Part shown: positions 34,203 to 44,563 of the stretch, one piece after another
Layout of the letters: the number at the start of each line of letters is the position of its first letter
Position numbering within the stretch: the first letter of the stretch is position 1
Origin: Aureispira sp.
GTDB lineage: Bacteria > Bacteroidota > Bacteroidia > Chitinophagales > Saprospiraceae
DNA: 50,491 nucleotides
Assembly (NCBI GenBank): GCA_024222455.1
Contig: JAAEPD010000577.1
Location: 1 to 50,491 of the forward strand
Direction of reading: 5' to 3'
Made by a program: the position numbers and the translations under genes
The notes under the pieces: model-generated
Database searches by the model: none
Told to the model about the DNA's origin: nothing
Seen by the model: only the letters and a program-made list of their open reading frames with translations

Positions 34203-36560
34203 TTAATTAGGAATAATGAAATTATTGTAAATAAATGCAGCCTCATCTTGACCTACACCCCAATACACATCCTCATTTTGATGCTTAATTAAGAGGTCGT
34301 CAATTTTAATATTTTCTGCTCTAGGAATATGTCTAACTCGTAAGGTAATACTATTGGCAGGATCTTTTAAGACAAAATTGATCTTAGGACAGACCCAATC
34401 TTTATAAACATAAGCACCAAATTTAGGATAACACTCTACACGATCAACTAAGCTACCATTAGGGGCATACTGCTCTACAAATAGAGCATTCAGACCAGCA
34501 TGGCTATCATCACTTTGCATCCAGAAAGAAAGCTCTAAGGGCTGATCTTTAGGTTGATTAGGAAATTTTTGTCCCTCAAATAACACAAATTCAGCTATTG
34601 TATTTGGTTTATGACTGTATTCAAAACAACCAGTCCCTCTCAATGCTCCATCATTAGGAATATCTTCAAAACGGTTTAAAAGAAGAGGACTATTGGGTGT
34701 TGGTTTGTATATACCATCTGTTTGAATAAAAGACTGTTTTTGTTGCTGGAATTTAGCTTTTAGTTCTGGGAATTTAGTCCCAAAAGCGCTTAATGGCAAT
34801 GCTGTTAAAATGACTTCAGCATCTTGAGCAATCATCTGACTTTGCTCAAAAATCCGAAGTTCCTCTGCACTAAACTTACTCACCGCATTAGGAGTAGTAA
34901 TAATCAAAAGAGGCTTGTCATTTTTGAAGTCCTTCAAAATTGTCTTCTCAGTATATGGCCCACTAAATAACTGTACATGTTTATAAGATACAGATAAGGA
35001 TGTTCTTGCAGATTTAGCTGCTGCTATAGGAATACCTGTTTGGTAGGCACAAGCATAACTTTGTCTGATAGTTTGGTCATCGCCATGCAAATAAAATTTT
35101 TCAGAGCCAATGTGCAAATACGGAAGAGGAAGTATAGCTTGAAAATCGCTAGACTGATAACCTTCTTGTTCTAGTATAGTTGCTAAACGGTTGCTTGTGC
35201 TATGAAATAAGTTATTTTTGACAGCTTGTTTTTCAAGGTTACCAGAGATTTCTCTAACCTTTATGTTCATATCCACACCCCAAACTAAAAAGACAACTAC
35301 CAACATATTTATTCCTAAAGCTTTAGCTTTATGTTGAGCCAATGCTTTGTAGTTAGTATATAAGAAGTAGGCTGCAAAAATAGTAGCGGCATAATAAAAC
35401 ACCCATGCAAAACGTCCTAAGGATCTAAACTGTTTGAGTTTAGGAACCAAATCTAATAGAAATTCCATGTATATAAATGGTAGTGCAAAGGATAGAATCA
35501 ATAACAATATCCCTACACCCATTATTATATTAATAGAACCATGACTACTAAATCGTAGTGGTTTTTGGAATCGTCTAGTCCATAATTTCTTTAGGAATCG
35601 GGCAAATGCAAAAAACAAAATAAATAAGGTGACAATACCAATATAGGCATATCCTTCACCCGAATACTTATATTTATATTTAACATAAGTCTCCATTAAA
35701 GACCTAAATGGACCGGTGCTTGGCAAAAATACAGCCTCAATATTACTGGTATAAACAAACATTCCATAAGGTGTAGTATGTCTATCTCCATCAAAAGGAT
35801 CAGCCATTGCCAAAAAGAAGGAAATGACTACGATAGGAACTAAAGATGCTGCTAATAAAGATATAATTTTAGCACGTTCTTGTTTAAAGTTTTTGAGGTT
35901 GCTAAGCGTATAAAGTCCTGCAAAACCCAGTACAAAAAATCCTCCTAAGACTAAGTAATAAGGATGCATCAAACTCATGAGAGAGATGCTTACTATAGTG
36001 CCTAATGCCCATTTCCAAGGTTTGGGAGAACGCATAAGTCGCAGTATAAAATACCACAGCATAGGAATATAGAAGGTGTAACTCAACGAAAAATGTGCAA
36101 AAATACGCAATACCTGAGGAGCTAAAAAACTAATAAAAATAGAAGCAATAACTCCAAATAACTTTCCTACACGATACTCTCTCAATACTGCATACACAAA
36201 TATAGGGCAAGCAATAAAAGCATGGATTAATATAGTATGATATATACCAACAATATTAGGCTCTATTGTCATAATATTATTGTCGACCCAATTGAAAAGG
36301 TAGATGAGTAGGGCAGAGTCGGTATATAAAATATTCTCTTGATAAGGGTATAACAGCCCATCAAACATCCATCCTGAACCATGTTTTAGATGGTAGGTCA
36401 GATAAAAATAATTAGATAGGCCATCTCCTGCACCACCTAACAAAAAATTATTGGGAACATCCATGAACTCAAAAAGAGAGTTTAGGATCAGAATAGTTAT
36501 AAAAACAATAAGAGCTATTGGCCATAAGTCTAACCAATATGTTTTTTTACTTTGGATCAT
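34203..36560 (-). CDS. Polytopic membrane protein (GT-C/YfhO-like) with C-terminal beta-sandwich
   Basis: 785 residues. The first ~430 residues hold roughly a dozen membrane segments. The first extracytoplasmic loop contains an acidic residue (GGAGDGLSNYF, about 41), as in GT-C glycosyltransferases that use lipid-linked sugars. Residues about 440-620 form a soluble alpha/beta domain. The last ~145 residues are a beta-sandwich (LELSFWMQSDDSH to IKIDDLLIKHQNED) related to the two domains of the downstream lipoprotein. Membrane glycosyltransfer or polysaccharide modification is the best guess, based on architecture alone. A -7-like element TATCTTTG (minus strand, 36641-36648) lies upstream without a good -33 box. 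Confidence 0.7.
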   Translation of the reverse strand: MIQSKKTYWLDLWPIALIVFITILILNSLFEFMDVPNNFLLGGAGDGLSNYFYLTYHLKHGSGWMFDGLLYPYQENILYTDSALLIYLFNWVDNNIMTIEPNIVGIYHTILIHAFIACPIFVYAVLREYRVGKLFGVIASIFISFLAPQVLRIFAHFSLSYTFYIPMLWYFILRLMRSPKPWKWALGTIVSISLMSLMHPYYLVLGGFFVLGFAGLYTLSNLKNFKQERAKIISLLAASLVPIVVISFFLAMADPFDGDRHTTPYGMFVYTSNIEAVFLPSTGPFRSLMETYVKYKYKYSGEGYAYIGIVTLFILFFAFARFLKKLWTRRFQKPLRFSSHGSINIIMGVGILLLILSFALPFIYMEFLLDLVPKLKQFRSLGRFAWVFYYAATIFAAYFLYTNYKALAQHKAKALGINMLVVVFLVWGVDMNIKVREISGNLEKQAVKNNLFHSTSNRLATILEQEGYQSSDFQAILPLPYLHIGSEKFYLHGDDQTIRQSYACAYQTGIPIAAAKSARTSLSVSYKHVQLFSGPYTEKTILKDFKNDKPLLIITTPNAVSKFSAEELRIFEQSQMIAQDAEVILTALPLSAFGTKFPELKAKFQQQKQSFIQTDGIYKPTPNSPLLLNRFEDIPNDGALRGTGCFEYSHKPNTIAEFVLFEGQKFPNQPKDQPLELSFWMQSDDSHAGLNALFVEQYAPNGSLVDRVECYPKFGAYVYKDWVCPKINFVLKDPANSITLRVRHIPRAENIKIDDLLIKHQNEDVYWGVGQDEAAFIYNNFIIPN

Positions 36561-36681
36561 AGTCTGTTGTATATCCTCTTAGAAATATAAGGAAGGATTA
36601 AATTTTAGAAGACAAATTATATTATATGCTCACAAGGGTTCAAAGATATAAAATAACTTTAGTAGAGACTATTCAAAAGCT

Positions 36682-36719
36682 AAAAAAAAGCCCAAAGTCT
36701 AGTTAGGAAGACTTTGGGC
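36682..36719 (-). terminator. Intrinsic terminator of the giant T9SS protein gene
   Basis: A perfect 11-bp stem, GCCCAAAGTCT (36690-36700) with AGACTTTGGGC (36709-36719), and an 8-nt loop. Read on the minus strand it is followed by eight T. It lies 38 bp after the stop codon. Confidence 0.93.
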
Positions 36720-36757
36720 AAGCTCATAAGCAGGTAATGATTATGAATTAATACGAT

Positions 36758-39700
36758 TTAATGTCTGATAATAATCTGCTCATTAAGTACATCTTGGTCT
36801 GTAGTGATAGACAAAATATAACTGCCATTAGGCAAATCATTTAATTGTATTTGTTGGCTAGATTGTCCATTTAGAGGACGCTCAAATATCGTTTGACCTG
36901 TAATACTAAGTACTTTTAAGTGTTCTAGTTGTACATTCTCTCCTTTGATAGTAATATTTCCATCACTCGGATTTGGATAAATCGCTACACTGTTTTTAGT
37001 GTCTTTAACTTCAGTTGTAGAAGTCAAGATTTCTAAGACAGTTAATATACCAGTTGGAGTACTAGTTCCTATGATGTTGTTATCCTTATCTATTAAACGC
37101 ACATTAGTAATGTTGATCGGCATATCATGCGCAATAGGTGCTCTTAAAACATCATCTCTGATGGTGATATAGAATGTTCCAACTTGTCCAAATCCAGAAG
37201 TGTTGATATGGTTGATACGAGCAACTGCTGTTTCTATTTTACCTTGACTATGGAAATCTTTTTGTACTGAGATCAAGTTAGCACCCAACCAAGAATTGGT
37301 GTAGTCCATACTAGCTGAACCAAATTCTACTACCATTGGATCATAATTGATAGTGAAGGCAACTCCATATACATCTGTAGCTAAATTGCTAGTCTCTCCA
37401 AGGAAAACACTCAAACCTACACGATCATTTTCGTAAGCTGTATCAGATTCTACATAAAAAGGAATATTACCAGATTTAGAAGAATTAGAACGAACGTAGC
37501 TAAGTCCATAGTTTTGTGTAATAGCATTAACATCAGTTAGATCAATAAGAGCACTACCATCACAATCTATATGCTTGTAGTCTGGTAAGTTTGGAACAGG
37601 ATTCGCAATATTCCAATCAGGAGCAGATTGTCCTTTCCATACCAAACTAGCATTAGGACGAGTGAAACCAGGAGCACCATAAGCTAAAGCGATAGGCAAT
37701 AAATCCATATTGTTTACTTGAGCATCATCATCAGCATCTCCAGGCCATACACAACCTTGAGCATAACCCACCGTCACTGATAAGGTGTCTTTGTCACTGT
37801 TGACATCAGTTACAATAACTGTGTAAGTAGTTGGGCAAAGTCCTGTACGATTAGCATCTGTATTTCCGTCATTCCAAAGGAATGTATATGGATTTTGTCC
37901 CCCAGCAGCAGTTACTGTAACTGCACCAGTACATAGACTAGTATCACAATCACTAGGTGTTGTAGAAACCAAAGAGGCCTGTACACCACAACTTCCACCC
38001 ATAATATAAACTAGAGTTTGGCAAGAGCTAGTATTGCCCGCAGCATCTTCTACTGTCAATACTACCCACTGAGCAGTTCCTACATCATTACAATCAAAGT
38101 TTAAGGAAGCTTGACCATTTACATACATATTGGTAATTGCACAGTTGTCCATGCTACCTGCATTCAAATCAGCAGGAGATAAGGTTGCAGAAGTTCCTAT
38201 CAGTGGTAATGTGAATACTGTTTGACAGTTGGCTACAGGTGCAATGGTATCTACTACATTCAGAATAAATGAACAAGTATCTTGTTGGCTAGTACCATCT
38301 ATAACTATGAAATCATAGTTATAACTTCCTGCATTATTGCAATTTACAGTCATGAAAGAAGTACTAAAGCCTAACGGACCAGATAGTACTGGAATTATAT
38401 TATTACCTAAACTACCATTATCAATATCATTGTTATCTATAATAGCATATCCAGAGTTATTGAGGTAAGCTGTATAGCTTCCTACACAGTTGGCTACAGG
38501 TGCTAGAGAAGTATCAATTACATTTACCCAAGTGTTACAAGTGCTACTATTTCCACTTGCATCAAGAACAGTTAATGTCACAGGATTATAGCCTAAATTA
38601 CTAGTTGTATAAGTTGCTACAGAAGAACCATTAATAAGCATAGTGCCTAAAGCACAGTTATCTGTACTTCCATTATTAATATCAGAAGGGTTAACTACAG
38701 CTGTATTTGCACCACTAACATAAGCAGTATATATTTGACAATTAGCAACAGGTGCTATGGTGTCTAGAATGGTAAGATTGAAGCTACAACTGTCTGCATT
38801 GTTGGCAGCATCATAAACCACAATTGTTTCAGTCATTGTGCCCAATTGGGTACAGTTGTACACTGCAGTAGGTCCATTCATACTAGAAAACATGCTCCAA
38901 GTAATACCACAGTTGTCAGAGCCATATTGTTGAGCCCAGTCAAAACTAATCATATAAGCAGAGCCATTAGCATCTAAATATAACGTAGTATCCGAACAAC
39001 TAATAGTAGGAGGTGTTGTGTCAAAAGAAGGAACAGAGCCATAGGTATAACTTGTACAGTTATTAACATCTGTAACCAAAACGCTATACCAATTATTGGC
39101 TGCCAAACCTGTTACAGTTGCTGTAGTTTGGTTGTTGCTCCACTGATAAATATATGGAGGAGTACCTCCTGTAGTAGTAGCAGTTAGTGTACCATTATTG
39201 ACACCACAACTAGTACCCGTAGATGTTATTATGGTTGTTATAGGAGCAGGTTCTGTTATTATAATAGTATATTGATCTGTGCATCCAAGCACATCTATCA
39301 TTGTTACTGTATGTGTCCCTGCAGCTAAGTTATTCACTGTTTGACCTGTTTGTCCTGAGGACCATTGGTATGTAATAGGGAATGATCCATTTCCTGAAGC
39401 AACAGCAGCACCATCAGCCACTCCATAGCAACTTGCATTGTTGATTGTTGTGGCTACAACTTGACAATTATTCTGACCTGTAGTATCTACAACCGTAATG
39501 TTTGAATGGCAACTATCTATATTACCACTGATATCAATTACTGAAAGTATGACGTTATGTACACCAACATCATTGGTACTGTAGGATAAAGAATCTATTC
39601 CATTGATAGACATAGACAGAATCCCACAGTTATCAGTACTACCACCATCTATATCGCTAGGGTAAATAGTAGCAGAGTTGTTGCTTCCTACATAAACAGT

Positions 39701-42700
39701 ATGATTTTGACAAATAACAGTTGGCATAACTGTATCTGCAATTGTTAGGTTGAAACTGCAACTATCTGAATTGTTGGCAGCATCATAGACTATAATTGTT
39801 TCTGTCATAGTACCCAAGCTGCTACAATCGTAAAATGCTGTTGGTCCACCCATACTTGCAAACATACTCCATGAGATACCACAATCATCAGAACCATATT
39901 GCTGAGCCCAGTCATAACTTAGCATATAAGCATATCCACTTTGATCTAAATATAAAGTAGTATCGTAGCAACTAATAGTAGGTGCTGTAGTGTCTAGAGT
40001 AGCTACTGAAGCATAATCTGTAGCTGAACATCCATACCAATCGGTTACAGTCACACGATTCCAATAGTTGGCACTTAGACCTGTTAGTGTTTGATCTGTT
40101 TGGCCATTTTGCCATTGATAGAAATAGCCACCAAAGTTGCCACCAGTAGCATTGGCTACCATTGTTCCATCATTGCTAGAACAATGAGAAGGTGTTGTGG
40201 TTACTGTTACTTGTAAAGGAGCAGGCTCTGTGACTACAACAGTAGCTTGATCTGTACAGCCATTAGCATCCGTCATACTTACAGTGTATGAACCAGCAAT
40301 AAGGTTTTGTGCCATTGCATGTGTTTCGCCATGACTCCAAAGGTAAGTAGTTGGCCATGTAGCTCCAGTTACAGTAGCTACTGCATCTCCATCTGAGCCA
40401 CCAAAACAACTTACATTATTAATAACTGTTGCTGCGATTTGGCAATTGTTTTGACCCGTAGTGTCTACAACGGTAAGAGTTGCAAGACAATTAGACATAT
40501 TTCCATTTAGATCTATAGCCACTAATGTTACTGTTTGTGTTCCAGCATCGCTAGTGTCATAAACTATTGCAGATAAGCCATTCAAGGATAAACTTGCAAT
40601 CCCACAATTGTCAGAGCTGCCATTGTCGATGTCTCCAGGTGTTATGGAATCAACTGCATTACCTCCAATATAAACAGTGAGGTTTTGACATATAATGTTA
40701 GGAGGGGTTATGTCTATAACCTCTATAGTTGCTTGACAGGTATCTGTATTTCCAGAACCATCCATCACTATATAATTAGCAATGTTTGTCCCTACATGAT
40801 TGCAATAATAAAATTCATAAGCAGAAGTGTTGTTATTAATCATAGTATTAACTATACCACAATTATCAAAGCTATTACTATCAATCATAGTTCCTGAAAG
40901 ATATCCATAACCATTAGGGTCAAGTTGTACCATAACTGGAGTTTTTCGACAACCTGTTGTAGGAGCAACAGTATCTAATACATTAACAACAGCAGGACAC
41001 ATAGAAGAATTTCCGGCTTGATCAAATACCGTAAATTGTACTGTATTTACTCCAATATTAGAGCAATTGACTGCCCAGATAGTTTGGTTATTGATTTGCA
41101 TAAATGAAATACCACAATTGTCTGTACTTCCATTGTCTATTTGGTTAGGCATTATGATTGCTACCCCTGAAGCATTGAGGTAAATATCTACTGAGCTTTG
41201 ACAGTTGGCTGTAGGAGGAGTAACATCACCAACACATAGACTAGTAGTTGTATCTACAACAGTTACTGTAGCGCTGCAAGAGTCAATATTTCCAAATATA
41301 TCCGTAACAACTAAAGTTAAGGGATTGGTGCCACTATCACTAGTGTCATAAACAATGGAAGTAGATCCATCTCCAAATGTATAATTGATAGGGCCACACA
41401 TATCAAAACTGCCTCCATCGATATCATTAGGCAGAACCGTAACAGTATTATTGTGACCTACTTGGACTGTAATATTTTGACACAAGACTTGGTCAATCAT
41501 CATATCTATTACTTCTACAGGCAACTTACAACTGCTATCTACATTTCCGCTATTATCAACCACAACTAGAACTAGTGTATCTAATGGTGTAAGGAAAACA
41601 TCATTGCAAGAATAAGCGGGATCATTAAAGTTGACGATACCTGTAGCCTTAGTTATGACCCAACTCGTATCAACCATACAATTGTCAGTACCTGTTCCAA
41701 ATTGAGGCAATGGCGCAAATGGCATGATAGGATAAGAACCTGTTGTACTCCAACAGTTGTTGACTGTAGGTGCAATCGTGTCTAAATAGCTAATTACTGT
41801 TGTACAGGTACTTGTGTTTCCAGAGGCATCTGTTACTTGATATTCTAAAGGTACATTCCCTAAATTAGAACAATCTAGTGTTACTGAACTTAGAAAAGAA
41901 GCTCCTCCTAATATTCTAACGCCATAACTGCTTATGAAACAATTGTCCGTAGCTACTATTGAGTCAGTAGCTAGAAAAGTGAAATGCCCAGTGTTATCTG
42001 CATAAAGAGTACGAGATATAGGCCCAGGGAAACTAGTCCCACAATCTATTACAGGTGTAATAGTGTCTAAGACATTAACAACAGTAGGACAAGATGTTGA
42101 ATTACCAGCAGTATCAATCACGGTAAGTTGTACTGTGTTGACTCCAATATTAGAGCAATCAACTGTCCATATAGTTTGATTGTTAATTTGCATCATGGCA
42201 ATCCCACAGTTGTCGGTACTTCCATTGTCTAGCTCATTGGGTAGTATTGTTGCAATTCCCGAAGCATCAAGATAAACATCTATTGAGCTTTGGCAGTTTG
42301 CAGTGGGGAGGGTTACATCACCAACACTACAACTGGTAGTAGCTTTGAGTGTAATAGTATAACTATGTATACATAATTGAGGCCCTGCACCTGGAAAGTC
42401 ATCAATAGCGAGTATGCGCCAATCTCCTGCGGCTTGGCTGCCTAGAAAATCAGTACCTTTTAGAGCTGTTAAAGATTGAGGATTAGGTGAAAATGTATTG
42501 TTCATATTACCAGCATGAGGAAATACAGATATGTTCCCACCCTCTTTAAATGTAGAGGTGTCCATGAGTACAGGATTAGCACCAAAAAAGGTAGCTCCAC
42601 CTGAGGGAGCTAGAAAAGGACCTATACCTACAGAAGATGCAAATGTACGGCTTAGTCCTGTTGTCATGTGTTCTATAGTAAATCCTGCTTCTGTTAAGTC

Positions 42701-42973
42701 AACAGTTTGGCCTGTTACTGTACCACAAGCAGTACCATCTGATTTTGACCAAACTATAGTTACTTCCATTTCTTCTATAACTGCACCTGTTGGTACATCT
42801 ACTCCATCTACAAAAGTAATATGAGGAAGGGGTGTCCCTGTCGTATTCGTAAATGGACCGGCAGGAGAGCTTGGTGCATAAGTTTTAGAAACAGTAACTG
42901 TTTGCCCAAAAGCATTACTAGAAAAAGCAATGGCCAATAGTATTAAAATATAGGTATGTTTCAAGGTGTTCAT
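36758..42973 (-). CDS. Giant T9SS surface protein with HYR/SprB-like repeats, dockerin-like and cohesin-like domains
   Basis: 2071 residues. The signal peptide (1-23, ending NAFGQ) is followed by a proprotein-convertase P-like/jelly-roll domain (about 25-210). A long array of HYR-type beta repeats comes next (pattern TANCQ..VYL...G.A...P..ID.GS.DNCGI) with interspersed SprB-like repeats (Y.W..GQT...V..L..G...V.VTD..GC). Two ~328-residue blocks are near-duplicates. Near the end lie a dockerin-like calcium segment (GDADDDAQVNNMDLLPIA, about 1743; DCDGSALIDLTDVNAI) and a cohesin-like domain (about 1840-1950). The C-terminus is a T9SS sorting domain (IYPNPSDGNITIKGE to IIIRH). Adhesion or gliding surface protein is the likely role. 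Many cysteines suggest disulfide-stapled repeats. Confidence 0.88.
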   Translation of the reverse strand: MNTLKHTYILILLAIAFSSNAFGQTVTVSKTYAPSSPAGPFTNTTGTPLPHITFVDGVDVPTGAVIEEMEVTIVWSKSDGTACGTVTGQTVDLTEAGFTIEHMTTGLSRTFASSVGIGPFLAPSGGATFFGANPVLMDTSTFKEGGNISVFPHAGNMNNTFSPNPQSLTALKGTDFLGSQAAGDWRILAIDDFPGAGPQLCIHSYTITLKATTSCSVGDVTLPTANCQSSIDVYLDASGIATILPNELDNGSTDNCGIAMMQINNQTIWTVDCSNIGVNTVQLTVIDTAGNSTSCPTVVNVLDTITPVIDCGTSFPGPISRTLYADNTGHFTFLATDSIVATDNCFISSYGVRILGGASFLSSVTLDCSNLGNVPLEYQVTDASGNTSTCTTVISYLDTIAPTVNNCWSTTGSYPIMPFAPLPQFGTGTDNCMVDTSWVITKATGIVNFNDPAYSCNDVFLTPLDTLVLVVVDNSGNVDSSCKLPVEVIDMMIDQVLCQNITVQVGHNNTVTVLPNDIDGGSFDMCGPINYTFGDGSTSIVYDTSDSGTNPLTLVVTDIFGNIDSCSATVTVVDTTTSLCVGDVTPPTANCQSSVDIYLNASGVAIIMPNQIDNGSTDNCGISFMQINNQTIWAVNCSNIGVNTVQFTVFDQAGNSSMCPAVVNVLDTVAPTTGCRKTPVMVQLDPNGYGYLSGTMIDSNSFDNCGIVNTMINNNTSAYEFYYCNHVGTNIANYIVMDGSGNTDTCQATIEVIDITPPNIICQNLTVYIGGNAVDSITPGDIDNGSSDNCGIASLSLNGLSAIVYDTSDAGTQTVTLVAIDLNGNMSNCLATLTVVDTTGQNNCQIAATVINNVSCFGGSDGDAVATVTGATWPTTYLWSHGETHAMAQNLIAGSYTVSMTDANGCTDQATVVVTEPAPLQVTVTTTPSHCSSNDGTMVANATGGNFGGYFYQWQNGQTDQTLTGLSANYWNRVTVTDWYGCSATDYASVATLDTTAPTISCYDTTLYLDQSGYAYMLSYDWAQQYGSDDCGISWSMFASMGGPTAFYDCSSLGTMTETIIVYDAANNSDSCSFNLTIADTVMPTVICQNHTVYVGSNNSATIYPSDIDGGSTDNCGILSMSINGIDSLSYSTNDVGVHNVILSVIDISGNIDSCHSNITVVDTTGQNNCQVVATTINNASCYGVADGAAVASGNGSFPITYQWSSGQTGQTVNNLAAGTHTVTMIDVLGCTDQYTIIITEPAPITTIITSTGTSCGVNNGTLTATTTGGTPPYIYQWSNNQTTATVTGLAANNWYSVLVTDVNNCTSYTYGSVPSFDTTPPTISCSDTTLYLDANGSAYMISFDWAQQYGSDNCGITWSMFSSMNGPTAVYNCTQLGTMTETIVVYDAANNADSCSFNLTILDTIAPVANCQIYTAYVSGANTAVVNPSDINNGSTDNCALGTMLINGSSVATYTTSNLGYNPVTLTVLDASGNSSTCNTWVNVIDTSLAPVANCVGSYTAYLNNSGYAIIDNNDIDNGSLGNNIIPVLSGPLGFSTSFMTVNCNNAGSYNYDFIVIDGTSQQDTCSFILNVVDTIAPVANCQTVFTLPLIGTSATLSPADLNAGSMDNCAITNMYVNGQASLNFDCNDVGTAQWVVLTVEDAAGNTSSCQTLVYIMGGSCGVQASLVSTTPSDCDTSLCTGAVTVTAAGGQNPYTFLWNDGNTDANRTGLCPTTYTVIVTDVNSDKDTLSVTVGYAQGCVWPGDADDDAQVNNMDLLPIALAYGAPGFTRPNASLVWKGQSAPDWNIANPVPNLPDYKHIDCDGSALIDLTDVNAITQNYGLSYVRSNSSKSGNIPFYVESDTAYENDRVGLSVFLGETSNLATDVYGVAFTINYDPMVVEFGSASMDYTNSWLGANLISVQKDFHSQGKIETAVARINHINTSGFGQVGTFYITIRDDVLRAPIAHDMPINITNVRLIDKDNNIIGTSTPTGILTVLEILTSTTEVKDTKNSVAIYPNPSDGNITIKGENVQLEHLKVLSITGQTIFERPLNGQSSQQIQLNDLPNGSYILSITTDQDVLNEQIIIRH
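38512..40480 (-). repeat. Two ~984-bp tandem units inside the giant T9SS gene
   Basis: The segments about 39496-40480 and 38512-39496 encode collinear blocks. Each starts with VDTTGQNNCQ..AT.INN, runs through two SprB-like repeats (EPAP; TEPAPI) and the shared DTT.PTISC.DTTLYLD and WAQQYGSD.CGI segments, and ends in a HYR repeat. The protein copies are very similar, the DNA less so. A smaller duplication (residues about 217-310 and 583-675, GDVT.PTANCQSS start) lies upstream in the gene. Confidence 0.75.
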
Positions 42974-43198
42974 AGATGATATTGTTTTATATCTTTAAAG
43001 TTAATCACTTTCTGTTCTATTGTAGAATAATCCCTCTATGTATTTTTCATATTACAAAGATGAACTAACTAATGCAGAGAAAAAAAGATTCTTATCATGT
43101 AGAATCAGATAGTTTAAAATAAAATAAATATGTTTTGTGCGGTTTTTAAAGTGTTTTAGGTGTTTCAGGTGTAGTGTTCTATCGGATTTTAAAGAAAT

Positions 43199-43247
43199 AA
43201 CTATTTAAAAAAAATAGTTGAATTTGCCTATAAAAGTGTTAGTTTTG
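43199..43247 (+). promoter_or_regulatory. Promoter of the PLP decarboxylase gene with overlapping inverted repeat
   Basis: TTG (43218-43220) and TAGTTTTG (43240-43247) are spaced by 19 bp, matching the Bacteroidota consensus. The ATG is 24 nt after the -7 box, giving a leader of about 17 nt. An 8-bp inverted repeat, AACTATTT (43199-43206) and AAATAGTT (43212-43219), overlaps the -33 element and could be an operator. Confidence 0.65.
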
Positions 43248-43270
43248 CAGGGTATACATCTTTTTTTTGA

Positions 43271-44533
43271 ATGAAACCAGAAATAATGAAATACTGGAAG
43301 AAACTGAGTCAAGAAGAGATCAAGGATCGAGTATTTGGAGCGTTATCCGAAAACATCAACTTTAATGAATCTAATATACTAGGAATTCCTGGTTCTAATT
43401 TAGATGAAAAGGTGTTTTATCAGGATGCACCTTTCCTAAAAGATGCTCCCTTTTTATCTACACTAGTGTACAACCCTAACCATATTGGTTGCCACACTTT
43501 AGGGACCTCAGAACATTTTTTTAAAGGAACACAGCAGATAGAGCAAGAATTGATTAAAATCTGTGCAGAAGAAATTCTGAAAGGTAAACCAAATGGGCAA
43601 GATGGCTATGTTGCTTCAGGAGGCACGGAGGCTAATATGCAAGCTATCTGGATTTACAGAAATTATTTTAGAGCAGAGTACAAGGCTACTAATGATCAGA
43701 TTTGTATTCTTTGTTCGGAAGACAGCCATTATTCTATGGCTAAGGCTGCTAATGTATTTAATGTGGATATTGCATTTGCCAAAACAGATGAAAATACTCG
43801 ACAGTTAGATGTTCAACAGATTTCGGAGCTTATTGATGAACAAAAATCTAAGGGTAAAAAGTATTTTATAGTAGTGGCGAATATGATGACTACTATGTTT
43901 GGCTCTGTTGACAATGTAGATATTTATGTAGAAGCCTTGCAGGCAGCAGATTGTCCATTTAAGTTGCATGTAGATGGAGCTTATGGTGGATTCTTTTATC
44001 CTTTTTCTAACAGTGGTTGTAAGTTAGATTTTTCTAACCCTCATGTAACCTCTGTGACCTTAGATGCCCATAAAATGGTGCAAGCACCTTATGGTACAGG
44101 TCTTTTTCTTATTCGAAAAGATTATATTCATTATGCCAATACTAAGGAGGCTTCTTATGTAGAGGGCGAAGATTTTACGCTGATAGGAAGCCGTTCAGGA
44201 GCTAATGCAGTAGCTGTTTGGATGATTTTGATGAAGTATGGCCCTTATGGTTGGAAAGAAAAAATCTTAATCTTGCTAAATAGAGCGAATTGGGTCATTA
44301 AGCAATTAGAAGAGGCAAATATTGAATATTATCGGAATGCTGACTCTAATATTATTACTATAAAAAGCAAATATCTAACTGCTGAGATTGCCGATAGATA
44401 TGGTTTAGTTCCTGATAATCATCATAAACCTAGATGGTATAAGATTGTGATAATGGAACATGTGATTATAGAAAAATTATTACCACTGATTAATGAATTG
44501 AAAGCTTTGTCTGAAGATTCACTAGCAGTATAA
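43271..44533 (+). CDS. PLP-dependent group II amino-acid decarboxylase family protein
   Basis: 420 residues. Group II decarboxylase/aspartate-aminotransferase fold. GYVASGGTEANMQAIW (about 112-127) binds the PLP phosphate, HVDGAYGGFF contains the Asp that contacts the pyridine nitrogen, and DAHKMVQAPYGTG carries the Schiff-base Lys268. LIGSRSGANAVAVW is the usual C-terminal substrate segment. At 420 residues it is shorter than animal or plant glutamate and aromatic decarboxylases and closer in size to archaeal MfnA-type enzymes. The substrate (Glu, Asp, Tyr or His) cannot be fixed. There is no signal peptide. The helical protein gene follows after 30 bp and may be co-transcribed. Confidence 0.85.
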   Translation: MKPEIMKYWKKLSQEEIKDRVFGALSENINFNESNILGIPGSNLDEKVFYQDAPFLKDAPFLSTLVYNPNHIGCHTLGTSEHFFKGTQQIEQELIKICAEEILKGKPNGQDGYVASGGTEANMQAIWIYRNYFRAEYKATNDQICILCSEDSHYSMAKAANVFNVDIAFAKTDENTRQLDVQQISELIDEQKSKGKKYFIVVANMMTTMFGSVDNVDIYVEALQAADCPFKLHVDGAYGGFFYPFSNSGCKLDFSNPHVTSVTLDAHKMVQAPYGTGLFLIRKDYIHYANTKEASYVEGEDFTLIGSRSGANAVAVWMILMKYGPYGWKEKILILLNRANWVIKQLEEANIEYYRNADSNIITIKSKYLTAEIADRYGLVPDNHHKPRWYKIVIMEHVIIEKLLPLINELKALSEDSLAV

Positions 44534-44563
44534 TGTGTAATAGATACTGAATATTTAAGGAGA

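Noticed and set aside
42531-42824. Plus-strand ORF inside the giant T9SS gene
   Set aside because: It is antisense to strongly patterned repeat-protein coding sequence and has no family features.
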